Under the pieces are notes generated by a model. It was not told where the DNA came from, did not search any database, and saw only the letters and a program-made list of their open reading frames with translations. This document shows positions 1 through 7,760 of a stretch of 64,000 bases of DNA, piece by piece. The position numbers and the translations under genes were made by a program. The stretch comes from Phyllobacterium trifolii (GTDB taxonomy: Bacteria > Pseudomonadota > Alphaproteobacteria > Rhizobiales > Rhizobiaceae), in NCBI RefSeq assembly GCF_014192095.1, contig NZ_JACHXN010000002.1, forward strand, positions 1 to 64,000, written 5' to 3'. Position 1 is the first letter of the stretch; each line of letters opens with the position of its first letter.

Positions 1-237
1 GCCGAGGAAAGAGCGGCTCTCGTGAAAATCCACGACAATGGCCCCGGCCTTACGCCTGAAACCCGAAAGAAACTGTTTAGCCCCTTTTATACGACGAAGC
101 CGGACGGAATGGGCATGGGCTTGTCAATATGTCGTTCGATTTTGACCGCGCACGGCGGGAGCATCAGTGCAAGTTCCGAACCGGGAGCAGGCACCACGTT
201 CGAATTCACCATTCCTTTGAAACAAGGGACCGGGTAA
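1..237 (+). CDS. Sensor histidine kinase, C-terminal fragment
   Basis: The frame is open from the first base, so this is the 3' end of a gene cut by the window edge; 78 residues are visible. They form the end of an HATPase_c domain, with the ATP-lid motifs DNGPG (G1) and GMGLSI (G2) and the phrase FSPFYTTKPDGMGMGLSI typical of FixL/NtrB-like kinases. It would phosphorylate the response regulator directly downstream: the stop TAA shares its last base with that gene's ATG, so the pair is translationally coupled. The input domain lies outside the window, so the signal is unknown. Confidence 0.9.
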   Translation, partial: AEERAALVKIHDNGPGLTPETRKKLFSPFYTTKPDGMGMGLSICRSILTAHGGSISASSEPGAGTTFEFTIPLKQGTG

Positions 238-866
238 TGGACGAACACAGCTCGCCACTTGTCTTTGTCGTTGACGATGATGCACATCTGAGAGAAGCGT
301 TGGCCAATCTTTTCAGGTCGGTTGGCATGAGTGTAGAGCTGTTCGGCTCCACCTCCGAACTCCTCTACCGTCCTGCCAAAATTTCTGCCGGAAGCTGCCT
401 TGTTCTCGATATTCGGCTTCCTGGAGTCAGCGGGCTCGACTTCCAGGATAAGCTGGCTAACCTTGGCAACAATATTCCCATCATCTTCATGACGGGCCAC
501 GGTGATGTTCCGATGTCGGTACGGGCGATGAAGGCTGGCGCCATTGATTTTCTCACCAAGCCGTTCCGCGACCAGGACATGCTCGATGCGGTCTCGAATG
601 CGCTCGTTCTTGACAGGGCTCGTCGGACGAGCGATGGCGAACTGTCCGCGCTGGTGAAGCGATATGAAAGCCTGACGGCTCGAGAGCGTGAGGTAATTGC
701 CTTGGTGACAAGCGGCCTGATGAACAAGCAGATCGGATGGGAGCTTGGCCTGAGTGAGATAACTGTCAAAATCCATCGCGGCCACCTGATGGAGAAAATG
801 GCTGTGCGAACCCTTGCTGAACTCGTCAAGGCCTATGAGGCGCTTAGGCCTGTCTTGAACAAGTGA
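237..866 (+). CDS. FixJ/LuxR-type two-component response regulator
   Basis: A 209-residue regulator with an N-terminal receiver domain and a C-terminal LuxR helix-turn-helix. The receiver has the acidic pocket VVDDD near residue 12, the likely phospho-acceptor Asp58 in VLDIRLPG, the MTGHGD segment and the conserved lysine in FLTKPF. The output domain starts at LTAREREV and ends with the DNA-recognition stretch SEITVKIHRGHLMEKM. The start chosen is the ATG at 237 that overlaps the kinase stop; an in-frame upstream start at 129 would lie inside the kinase gene. It forms a FixLJ-like pair with the preceding kinase. Target genes cannot be told from the sequence. Confidence 0.92.
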   Translation: MDEHSSPLVFVVDDDAHLREALANLFRSVGMSVELFGSTSELLYRPAKISAGSCLVLDIRLPGVSGLDFQDKLANLGNNIPIIFMTGHGDVPMSVRAMKAGAIDFLTKPFRDQDMLDAVSNALVLDRARRTSDGELSALVKRYESLTAREREVIALVTSGLMNKQIGWELGLSEITVKIHRGHLMEKMAVRTLAELVKAYEALRPVLNK

Positions 867-972
867 TGTCTGCTTAGACGATTGCCGCGGCACGGCAGCG
901 AATGTTGGGAGCAGCATAAGGCCCGGCGGTCAGGCGAAGCCGACCTGAAACGAACATTTCAACGGTCCTGCT

Positions 973-1182
973 TCAAGCCGCGCAGCTGTCAAATTGCACG
1001 TGCAGCCGCTCGTATTGGGATGGGTAATTGATACGAACCCATTCCGTGGCGCCGCGCAGATATGCGATTTCGACCGCACTGCCGAGATCAAGTTTCAGAT
1101 CGTGGATTTTGTGCTCAAGGTCCTTCATCCGGCTCGCAGTCGCCAGGGCCTTTCTGTCTTTTGGGCTATTTGTCATTGTCAT
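973..1182 (-). CDS. Small conserved hypothetical protein
   Basis: A 69-residue protein, charged at the N-terminus, with a probable short coiled coil (KDLEHKIHDLKLDLGSAVEIAY) followed by a LRGATEWVRINYPSQYERL motif. I recall similar small proteins with a 'YLRGA.eW..lNYP..YERL' ending in other Rhizobiales, but function is unknown. There is a second in-frame ATG at 1176 with GGA at good spacing, so the true start may be two codons in. It is convergent with the response regulator upstream and has no obvious operon partner. Confidence 0.55.
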   Translation of the reverse strand: MTMTNSPKDRKALATASRMKDLEHKIHDLKLDLGSAVEIAYLRGATEWVRINYPSQYERLHVQFDSCAA

Positions 1183-1239
1183 TCCATCTGTTGGCCACTC
1201 AGCGGCGGGTTGACGAGGTGGCGGACGCGCGGGCTTGAA

Positions 1240-1470
1240 TTAACCAAGCCCGTTCCAGACCTGATCCTCCCAAATATTGTTCTCCCATTCCGGGAAGACC
1301 TTACGAGTATCGCTTCGATAGTACTTGCTGCCGTGTCCAGACGTCTTGTCCATGTGCCGCGTTCGATCAGAGGCGAACGAGCCAGAGGTCCCATGACCGG
1401 GCACGAAACCTGCGGAAATCGCCGTGGAGATGACAACGGCAGCTATTGTATGGGTCAGAAGGTTTTTCAT
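1240..1470 (-). CDS. Small secreted hypothetical protein
   Basis: A 76-residue product beginning MKNLLTHTIAAVVISTAISA, which has a basic start and a hydrophobic core like a Sec signal peptide, followed by a His/Ser/Arg-rich stretch and an acidic aromatic tail (EWENNIWEDQVWNGLG). The frame is open further upstream to 1659, but the ATG at 1470 places the signal peptide at the N-terminus. No ribosome site stands out. Function is unknown; composition suggests a small periplasmic protein. Confidence 0.45.
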   Translation of the reverse strand: MKNLLTHTIAAVVISTAISAGFVPGHGTSGSFASDRTRHMDKTSGHGSKYYRSDTRKVFPEWENNIWEDQVWNGLG

Positions 1471-1616
1471 AGCCACTATGTTACATTGGCTTTTGGAGAA
1501 TGAAATTATGCTTCGGATGTACATGATTATACATTGGTATAATTGTTCCATGACTAGTATTGGACGCCTCCAATGATGTGTGGGAAGTTGGACGGTAAAG
1601 CTGCGGGCTATGAGAC

Positions 1617-1650
1617 AAAAGACCGTCCGGAGGGGCTCGGACGGTCTTTT
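1617..1650. terminator. Perfect inverted repeat, probable bidirectional terminator
   Basis: Perfect 13-bp arms (1617-1629 and 1638-1650, AAAAGACCGTCCG / CGGACGGTCTTTT) with an 8-base loop. A run of T follows the stem on the plus strand and, by symmetry, on the minus strand. Confidence 0.75.
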
Positions 1651-1749
1651 GCGGGCCATTGGATGGCCGCAACTTCAACGGGCGGAAAACGTCGAAGTTA
1701 TGGTAGCCGGGGGAACTACCAGCCCCGTCGGGGTTTGTGACAGGCGCAA

Positions 1750-2007
1750 TTAAAAGACTACCTTTAGCCTGCCCGAGGCGTAAGTATACGTTGGTATATT
1801 CTGCTTAAACGAAAGATCGAATAGACCTCCAGTGACGGGAAGACGTAGCGCGTTTTCGCCATGGAGCAGCTCGTCGCCAACAGCGTATGTACCGGTAAGA
1901 AAACCTTTGAACGGCCCGGTGCATTCGCTCCACATTCCACTGGTCGCCACATCCATTCGATGTTCGAGACTACCGCAACGGCCATCGTCACTGCTCCTAG
2001 TGGCCAA
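1750..2007 (-). CDS. Doubtful small protein or gene remnant
   Basis: An open frame of 85 codons whose composition (Gly, Thr, aromatic residues; GLFDLSFKQNIPTYTYASG) looks more protein-like than the overlapping frame. The 5' end is a TTG without a ribosome site, and the first ATG is at 1956. The opening phrase DGRCGSLEHRMDVATSGMW could be the mature N-terminus of an exported protein whose signal peptide is missing, so this may be a decayed gene. It overlaps the end of the next minus-strand gene by 11 bases. No family is recognised. Confidence 0.25.
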   Translation of the reverse strand: MATRSSDDGRCGSLEHRMDVATSGMWSECTGPFKGFLTGTYAVGDELLHGENALRLPVTGGLFDLSFKQNIPTYTYASGRLKVVF

Positions 2008-2413
2008 TTGCGTGCCGCACGTCGAGTAGTGCTATCTTGCAAAGGTTTGCATCACCAGCCCTGTCAGCCGCGCGCGCACGTGCGAGTGCAGCCAAAGCTC
2101 GTTCGCCTTTCGCTCCTTCACCGGCTTGTTCCTCCGCACGTGCGATTGACTCAGGTGTAGGCTCGTGATGGAGACCGGCAGATTGGCTCTCAGGGAGCGT
2201 AGGTCCAGCACCGGCCGTCGCTTCCAGTACAGCGTCGACCTGCATCTGAACGGCTTCGATCTTTTCAGTGCAGGGACCTGCGTAAGCGGCGGCAGCAAAC
2301 CCCAACGCGAACGTTGCCTGGACGCCAAAAAAGATTGCAAAGATGCGAGTCCATCCTCGGGATATGGGTTTCGCCCCATATGAAATGCGTTGTGCATCAG
2401 GGGCACACACCAC
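1997..2413 (-). CDS. Exported small hypothetical protein, charged and Ala-rich
   Basis: The C-terminal part is a pattern I recognise from many Rhizobiales: a signal peptide (about RIFAIFFGVQATFALGFAAA then AYA), a mature start GPCTEKIEAVQMQVDAV, a middle with HHEPTPESIARAEEQ, and an Ala/Arg-rich helical end (LARARAADRAGDANLCKIALL). Members are small periplasmic proteins of unknown function. The frame is open upstream to 2677. No ATG lies close to the signal peptide; the GTG at 2413 is my best guess but has no clear ribosome site, so the start is uncertain. Confidence 0.55.
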   Translation of the reverse strand: MVCAPDAQRISYGAKPISRGWTRIFAIFFGVQATFALGFAAAAYAGPCTEKIEAVQMQVDAVLEATAGAGPTLPESQSAGLHHEPTPESIARAEEQAGEGAKGERALAALARARAADRAGDANLCKIALLDVRHAIGH

Positions 2414-2736
2414 AACAGCATTCTGTACTTTTATGAGACCGATCAAAATCTTGATCCTCCGGCTAAGTTGACTAGAGAAAAGCGCTGACAGAATCGGATA
2501 TGGTGCAAAGTAGCGCGCCCGCGCTGGATGCTCCATCATACCAACGTACGGGTGAATAATGCGGTCGTTTGATTGAGTTATACGTTCGATTAATATTGAT
2601 TTGTTAGTCATGCCGGAAGGGCGGTTTGGTGCTCGTTTTCGAGAATAAATCAATAGCGTTCGGCCTGGACATGCCAACCACCCGCGAGGAAATGTTTGCT
2701 TAGCGCTAATAGCGGTCAGTTATTGGTGAACTCTGC

Positions 2737-3642
2737 TCACCGCAATGGCGGTTTTCTGAGAAAGCTGTTGCGATCGGCTGACTTCACGCGCAACCATGCC
2801 TCACGGCCGTTGCGCAGGACTCTCATGGGAATCTCTACGCCCGCGGGGCCGCTGGTCCACACCTTCCGGTAAAAATCACCGAGCCCATCAACCTCCTCAC
2901 CTCGGATCTCCGAGATAACGTCGCCCTGACGCAGGCCCGCCTGAGCCGCCGGTCCCCCTGGCGCGACACTCATAACCACGACCTTGCCGCTGCTCTCGGC
3001 GGAGAACGCCCCGAGCCAGGGCCGCGGCGGTTTGTTGACTCGGCCGCGCTTGAGTAGATCATCCAGGATCGGCGGCAACAAATTGATCGGTACGATCATA
3101 TTGATGTCTGCAGGCTCTCCATTATTGCTCATTTGTAAGTGAAGCGAGCCGATGCCCAGGAGTTTGCCGTCTGCGTCGAGCAGTGCAGCCCCTCCCCAGG
3201 AAGGATGAGCCGGCGCAATGAAGATCGCCTCATCCAGTACGTACTCCCAATAGCCGGCAAACTCCTGTTTGGCGACGATGTTCGCTCGGACGAACTGACC
3301 GATCCCGTCCGCAAGCACAACGGGATCTCCGACCTGGGCTCGGGCTGCGTCACCGAAGTCCACCGCAGGCACGCCGAGGGGCCCAATCGCCTGCACGAGG
3401 CCAAATCCCGTTTCTTGATCATAGGCCAGCGCATGACCGGGAATAACTTGCCCGTCATGGCGCGTCAGCCAAACCTCCTCGGCTTCTGTAATCAGATAGC
3501 CGATCGTGAGCACCAGCCCGCCCTCCCGAATGACCACGCCGCTGCCCTCTCTCAAGGTACCCAGCGTAGCCGCTGTAAACGCGTCATCGGGAATTGAGGA
3601 GCGTACAGTTATAATTGATTGCAAAGCCGTATCGATAGTCAT
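2737..3642 (-). CDS. HtrA/S1C-like protein with PDZ domain, protease triad missing
   Basis: A 301-residue protein with a trypsin-like double barrel (about 1-200) and one PDZ domain (about 208-290, PAAQAGLRQGDVISEIRGEE). The fold is recognisable from GSGVVIREGGLVLTIGYLI and from GGAALLDADGKLLGIGSL. In active HtrA proteins the His sits in TNAHVV, the Asp in D(L/I)AVL and the Ser in GNSGGP. Here these read TIGYLI (46-51), GFGLVQ (79-84) and PSWGGA (147-152), so all three catalytic residues are replaced. It is probably a non-proteolytic peptide-binding protein, though databases tend to label the family 'serine protease'. The start at 3642 has AGGA eight bases upstream; an upstream ATG at 3765 overlaps the MFS gene stop. 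No signal peptide is visible. Confidence 0.8.
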   Translation of the reverse strand: MTIDTALQSIITVRSSIPDDAFTAATLGTLREGSGVVIREGGLVLTIGYLITEAEEVWLTRHDGQVIPGHALAYDQETGFGLVQAIGPLGVPAVDFGDAARAQVGDPVVLADGIGQFVRANIVAKQEFAGYWEYVLDEAIFIAPAHPSWGGAALLDADGKLLGIGSLHLQMSNNGEPADINMIVPINLLPPILDDLLKRGRVNKPPRPWLGAFSAESSGKVVVMSVAPGGPAAQAGLRQGDVISEIRGEEVDGLGDFYRKVWTSGPAGVEIPMRVLRNGREAWLRVKSADRNSFLRKPPLR

Positions 3643-3764
3643 GATTTCAATCCTGGCAAGGGCCCGGCAAAGGCCGCGATTCATGGCGTCGTGCGAACCA
3701 CCTTGATCGGGATGGGCGCGTTTCGCCGCGACCTTGATACAGGTATGCGGCACCACTTCGCCCA

Positions 3765-5288
3765 TTATTCAGCTGCATTCGGTTTTTTCACAGCCCCTGC
3801 GGTTGGCAGCATCACTGGTTTGAGCATGAACGCTGCCAGCAATCCAGTGATGGCAAAGCCTGCCGAGGTCAAGAAAAGCGGTGTGAATGCTGCGGCATAA
3901 CTATCGGCAACTGCTTGTCGCGCCGCCTCTGGCAACGCACCCAGCATTTTCGGCGTCAACTGCTCAATATTACTGACCCCGGGAATGGTGACGCCGACAC
4001 GGGATAGGTTTGCTGCAACGATAGCGCCATAGATGGAAATGGCGATAGACGCTCCGCCCATGCGCGAAAGTGTCACCGCCCCTGTCGCTGCCCCGACGTC
4101 CCGGCTGTCTGCTGCGTTCTGCACGCCGATCACCGGAACCTGTTGTCCAAGACCGATGCCGATGCCGTGCATGGCCATCAGGATGCCTATGAGAAACACG
4201 GGCGTTCCTGCCTGGACCAGCGTGAACAACATGAAGGCGAGAAAGCTCAAAGAAAGACTGGCTATGGATTGTGGTTTGTACCGACCTGTCGTCGAGATCA
4301 GCCGCCCTCCCAGGAGAGATCCACAAACGATGCCTCCGGTCAAAAGGATGAAAAACACACCCGCCTGCGAGGGCGACAGACCCGTTGTAGTCTGTAGGAA
4401 AAGCGCGAAATAATTGACCATGCCGATAGCAATCGCCCCGCTGGTGATCGAGATCACGAGCAGCAGCGAGAATGTCGGATTCCGGAAAAGTGTCGGCGGG
4501 ACGATGGGCTCCACTGCTCGGCGTTCAACGAACACCCAACTCGTGGCGCACACGATGCCGAATGCAAGAATGCCAACACTCTGGACCGATATTATCGAAC
4601 CGAACAGCTCTGAGCTGTCGGCAACGAGCACGATGCTGCTCGTGGTCAGAGCCAACAATATTGCGCCTGCATAGTCGATCTTTGGCTTACGTTCGGGCTT
4701 GCGATAGGGAAGCATCGTGAACAGGCCGGTCAGGACGATGATCCCAACCGGGATGTTAACCAGAAAAATCGATCGCCAGCCGAAAAGATCGCTCATCGTG
4801 CCGCCGAGTACCGGACCGATTGCTCCAGAAGCCATGAGGACAAGGCTTGAATAACTCTGATATCGCGCCCGTTCTCGCGGTTCGAAAAGATCGGCGTTGA
4901 TGGAGAAGATCGATACCATGATACCGCCGCCGCCGAGCCCTTGCAGAACCCGTGCAGCGATCAGCGTGTTCATCGACACGGCGAGACCGCACACAGCTGA
5001 TCCGATGGTGAATATCGCAATGGCGGTCATCATCACATATTTGCGCCCGAAAAGATCGCCGAGTTTGCCGTAGATCGGCATGACAGCACTCGAAGCAAGC
5101 AGATATGAGGATCCGATCCAGCCGAAGCGTTCCAGATGGCCGAACTCGCCGACAATTGTGGGCAAGGCAGTCGAGACGATCTGGTTGTCGAGCGTCGCCA
5201 TGAACATGGCCGAACTCAGGAAAAAGAAGATGATAAGCCGCAGACGGTGGTCCGTCACGAGCGGCGCGGGCGGTGCATGCATGTCCAT
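3765..5288 (-). CDS. MFS multidrug efflux transporter, DHA2 (EmrB/QacA) type
   Basis: A 507-residue inner-membrane protein with about 14 predicted membrane segments. Motif A is present after helix 2 (GKLGDLFGRKYVM) and motif C in helix 5 (GAIGPVLGGTMSDLFGWRSIF), the signature of proton-driven drug antiporters. The phrase ATLDNQIVSTALPTIVGEFG in helix 1 is the usual DHA2 motif D1. It is transcribed away from the MarR gene at 5420, across an intergenic region with two pseudo-palindromes, which suggests drug-inducible repression. The HtrA-like gene follows on the same strand. Confidence 0.9.
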   Translation of the reverse strand: MDMHAPPAPLVTDHRLRLIIFFFLSSAMFMATLDNQIVSTALPTIVGEFGHLERFGWIGSSYLLASSAVMPIYGKLGDLFGRKYVMMTAIAIFTIGSAVCGLAVSMNTLIAARVLQGLGGGGIMVSIFSINADLFEPRERARYQSYSSLVLMASGAIGPVLGGTMSDLFGWRSIFLVNIPVGIIVLTGLFTMLPYRKPERKPKIDYAGAILLALTTSSIVLVADSSELFGSIISVQSVGILAFGIVCATSWVFVERRAVEPIVPPTLFRNPTFSLLLVISITSGAIAIGMVNYFALFLQTTTGLSPSQAGVFFILLTGGIVCGSLLGGRLISTTGRYKPQSIASLSLSFLAFMLFTLVQAGTPVFLIGILMAMHGIGIGLGQQVPVIGVQNAADSRDVGAATGAVTLSRMGGASIAISIYGAIVAANLSRVGVTIPGVSNIEQLTPKMLGALPEAARQAVADSYAAAFTPLFLTSAGFAITGLLAAFMLKPVMLPTAGAVKKPNAAE

Positions 5289-5325
5289 TGAGCAGGGTAT
5301 CCGAACTAGATTACAGAGATAAGTG

Positions 5326-5370
5326 TGCTATTAGCATATAATTGTCAACAGCACTGTAATGCTATTTGCA
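5326..5370. promoter_or_regulatory. Putative MarR operators between MFS and marR
   Basis: Two related pseudo-palindromes, TGCTATTAGCA (5326-5336) and TGCTATTTGCA (5360-5370), both followed by TAT, lie 34 bp apart (about three helical turns) in the divergent promoter region. They are natural candidates for the binding sites of the MarR protein at 5420, controlling both directions. This is inferred from position and symmetry only. Confidence 0.45.
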
Positions 5371-5419
5371 TATTTGGATGCCTTGAAGTATCAGTGTGTT
5401 CAAAAATGTGACAGGTGCC

Positions 5420-5923
5420 ATGACGACACATAAACGTGAAGCCGACAATCAGAGCTACCATGAAGACATCGTGCATATCGGTCAGGTAATGACGCGGATG
5501 CGCCTGTTGGTAGGTAGACGCCTGATTGGCCGCCTTGCAGTTCAAAACGTTGCGCCTGGCCTGGAACTCTCGCACCTCGACGTCCTTGACGCCGTGAGAC
5601 GAGCGGAAACAGCAGGCGAAGTGACCGTTGGTGCGATCGCCGAAATTTTGCGCATCGATCCCTCCCGGGCTAGCCGTATCGTTGCGGAAATGGTCACCCG
5701 GGGCGTCCTGCGCCGCAAAGCCTCCCAAGCGGACGCGCGGCGCATCGTGGTCGTTATAACAGCGCTAGGCCGGAAATTGGTCGCGGAAATAAAGGCCCAG
5801 AAACTCGCGGTCGTGCAGAGGGTCGTCCAAGACTGGCCCGCCGCGGATGTAGAAGCGTTCGCTACGTTTTTTGACAGATTCATCAGCGGATACGAGCAGA
5901 CGTTCCTGCCTCGCAAGGATTAA
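5420..5923 (+). CDS. MarR family transcriptional regulator
   Basis: A 167-residue winged-helix regulator. The DNA-binding region is VGAIAEILRIDPSRASRIVAEMVTRGVLRRKASQADARRIVVVITALG, with the wing DARR motif typical of MarR. The start at 5420 is preceded by AGGTGCC; a GTG eight codons upstream (5396) is also in frame. It is divergent from the MFS pump at 3765-5288, so it most likely represses that pump and releases DNA on binding a phenolic or drug ligand. Confidence 0.88.
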   Translation: MTTHKREADNQSYHEDIVHIGQVMTRMRLLVGRRLIGRLAVQNVAPGLELSHLDVLDAVRRAETAGEVTVGAIAEILRIDPSRASRIVAEMVTRGVLRRKASQADARRIVVVITALGRKLVAEIKAQKLAVVQRVVQDWPAADVEAFATFFDRFISGYEQTFLPRKD

Positions 5924-6027
5924 ACCACCTCCGCCGCAGTGACCTTAATTCCTTCACGATATGTTGAAGGCCTGGCGCAGTTTTTTCTGCCTGAGGCAAG
6001 CTGTCGCCTTTAATTCGCCTAGCACCC

Positions 6028-6054
6028 TTGCTATATGCATGGCTGTTATAAGCA
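6028..6054. promoter_or_regulatory. Putative operator of the marR-emrAB operon
   Basis: An imperfect inverted repeat, TTGCTATA (6028-6035) and TATAAGCA (6047-6054), lies 26 bp before the ATG of the second MarR gene. It contains the same TGCTAT half as the sites at 5326 and 5360. It could be an autoregulatory site, or cross-talk with the first MarR. Confidence 0.35.
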
Positions 6055-6079
6055 TCCTTATGAGTTTGCACATCCCATC

Positions 6080-6544
6080 ATGGACAATGCACCAACACTG
6101 AGCTTTCTCCTGCATGAGGTCGCGCGCCTGTTGCGCAAGCGTTTCGAACAGCGTGCAAAGGATCTGGGCCTTACGCGGTCGCAATGGCAGACACTGGCCT
6201 ATCTCTCCAAAAACGAGGGAATCCACCAGGCGGGTCTGGCCGAGCTTTTGGAGGTCGAGCCGATCACTTTGGTTCGTATCCTCGACAAGCTTGAGGAGCG
6301 CGGCCTCATAGAGCGCCACAAGCATCCCACCGACCGGCGCGTCCGGCTGCTGTTCTCCCGCCAAGAGGCGCGGCCACTCCTCGATGGTATTCGTCGTGTT
6401 GCGGATCTCACCCGCTCTGAAGCACTTGCCGATGTCCCGGATGCAGATCGCGAACATCTCATTCGAACACTGACCCTTATGAAGACAAATTTGATCGACG
6501 CATGCCAAACGCCGGTCGAGGACAGAGAGAAAAATCATGGCTGA
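6080..6544 (+). CDS. MarR family regulator of the EmrAB operon
   Basis: A 154-residue MarR/EmrR-like protein starting MDNAPTLSFLLHEVARLLRK. The recognition region is GLAELLEVEPITLVRILDKLEERGLIERHKHPTDRRVRLL, with the conserved wing DRRVR. The last codons overlap the ATG of the membrane-fusion protein gene by 8 bases, so it is the first gene of a marR-emrA-emrB operon and probably represses it, like E. coli EmrR. An in-frame ATG at 6035 exists, but neither start has a clear ribosome site; 6080 gives the usual family length. Confidence 0.88.
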   Translation: MDNAPTLSFLLHEVARLLRKRFEQRAKDLGLTRSQWQTLAYLSKNEGIHQAGLAELLEVEPITLVRILDKLEERGLIERHKHPTDRRVRLLFSRQEARPLLDGIRRVADLTRSEALADVPDADREHLIRTLTLMKTNLIDACQTPVEDREKNHG

Positions 6545-7760
6545 CGGTTCACCTTCCCTGCGGATACCTGCCAATTCGGACAATTCCGCTCGCAATGACC
6601 CGGTAATGGAAAAGCCCGATACGACCATCGAAACGGTGCCTGCCGTACCTGTGGCCAAGGAAACTACGCCCCCTGCGGCTCCCGCACCGGCGCGCGCGCG
6701 GCGCAGCTTGAAGCGTCCGCTGCTTTTTGTGCTTTTGCCGGTTCTTTTGATCGTTGGCGGCTATTTCTATGCGACTGGCGGTCAGGTCATGTCGACCGAC
6801 AACGCCTATATCCAAGCCGACATGGTCGGTGTTTCCACCGACGTGTCCGGTATCGTGCAGTCGGTGGATGTCCGCGACAATCAGCAGGTCAAGCAGGGCG
6901 ATGTGCTGTTCCGTCTCGATGCCTCTCCCTTTGCCATCGCACTTGCCGGCGCGAAGGCGCAGCTTGGCGTAGTCCGCAATCAAGTTCTCAATCTTGAAGC
7001 GAGTTACAAGCAATCGCTGGCGGAGATAACCCAGGCTGAAGCCGATATTCCTTTTTTCGAAAAGTCGTTGCAGCGCCAGCAGGACCTGAATGCAAGCTCC
7101 TTCGCGTCCCGCGCGACCTATGATCAGGCCAAGCACGATCTAGACGCGGCCCAGCAAAAGGTAGATGTTGCCAAGGCAGAAGCGGCGGCAACGCTGGCGC
7201 AGCTTGGCGGCAACGCAGATCAACCCGTTGAACAAAACCCTTCTTATCTGCAGCAGCAATCGGCTGTCGACAATGCCCAGCGCAATCTCGACCACACGGT
7301 TGTCCGTGCCCCGTTTGACGGCGTCGTCACCAATGTGAGCTCTCTGCAAACAGGCGCCTATCTTCAAGCGTCGCAGGCTGGTTTCAGTCTCGTCTCGACA
7401 ACGCATATGTGGATCGCTGCGAGCCCGAAAGAGACCGAGCTCACCTACGTGCGCCCTGGCCAGACAGTTGCCATCAGCGTCGACACCTATCCGGACGTGA
7501 CGTGGAAAGGCACGGTCTCCAGCATCAGCCCAGCTTCCGGCTCCAGCTTTTCGCTGCTGCCTGCCCAGAACACCACAGGCAACTGGGTGAAGGTCGTTCA
7601 GCGCATTCCCATGCTCGTCAGCATAGATGACATGGCGGGCAAGCCGCCGCTGCGGGTGGGCATGAGTGTCACCGTAGGTGTCGATACAGGCCATGCCCGC
7701 GGCCTCCCATCTTTCATGACAGACGTGGTCGGTCTTTTCGGCAGCAAGGATCATGTCTAA
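6537..7760 (+). CDS. HlyD/EmrA-type membrane fusion protein
   Basis: A 407-residue periplasmic adaptor. A Pro/Ala-rich cytoplasmic stretch (1-60) is followed by one membrane anchor (about 61-78, PLLFVLLPVLLIVGGYFYA), a biotinyl-lipoyl-like half (MSTDNAYIQADMVGVSTDVS), a coiled-coil hairpin (about 140-225) and the second lipoyl half (VRAPFDGVVTNVSSLQTGAY). It links the inner-membrane MFS pump encoded next to an outer-membrane channel, which is not encoded here. It overlaps marR by 8 bases and the pump gene by 8 bases. Confidence 0.93.
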   Translation: MADGSPSLRIPANSDNSARNDPVMEKPDTTIETVPAVPVAKETTPPAAPAPARARRSLKRPLLFVLLPVLLIVGGYFYATGGQVMSTDNAYIQADMVGVSTDVSGIVQSVDVRDNQQVKQGDVLFRLDASPFAIALAGAKAQLGVVRNQVLNLEASYKQSLAEITQAEADIPFFEKSLQRQQDLNASSFASRATYDQAKHDLDAAQQKVDVAKAEAAATLAQLGGNADQPVEQNPSYLQQQSAVDNAQRNLDHTVVRAPFDGVVTNVSSLQTGAYLQASQAGFSLVSTTHMWIAASPKETELTYVRPGQTVAISVDTYPDVTWKGTVSSISPASGSSFSLLPAQNTTGNWVKVVQRIPMLVSIDDMAGKPPLRVGMSVTVGVDTGHARGLPSFMTDVVGLFGSKDHV

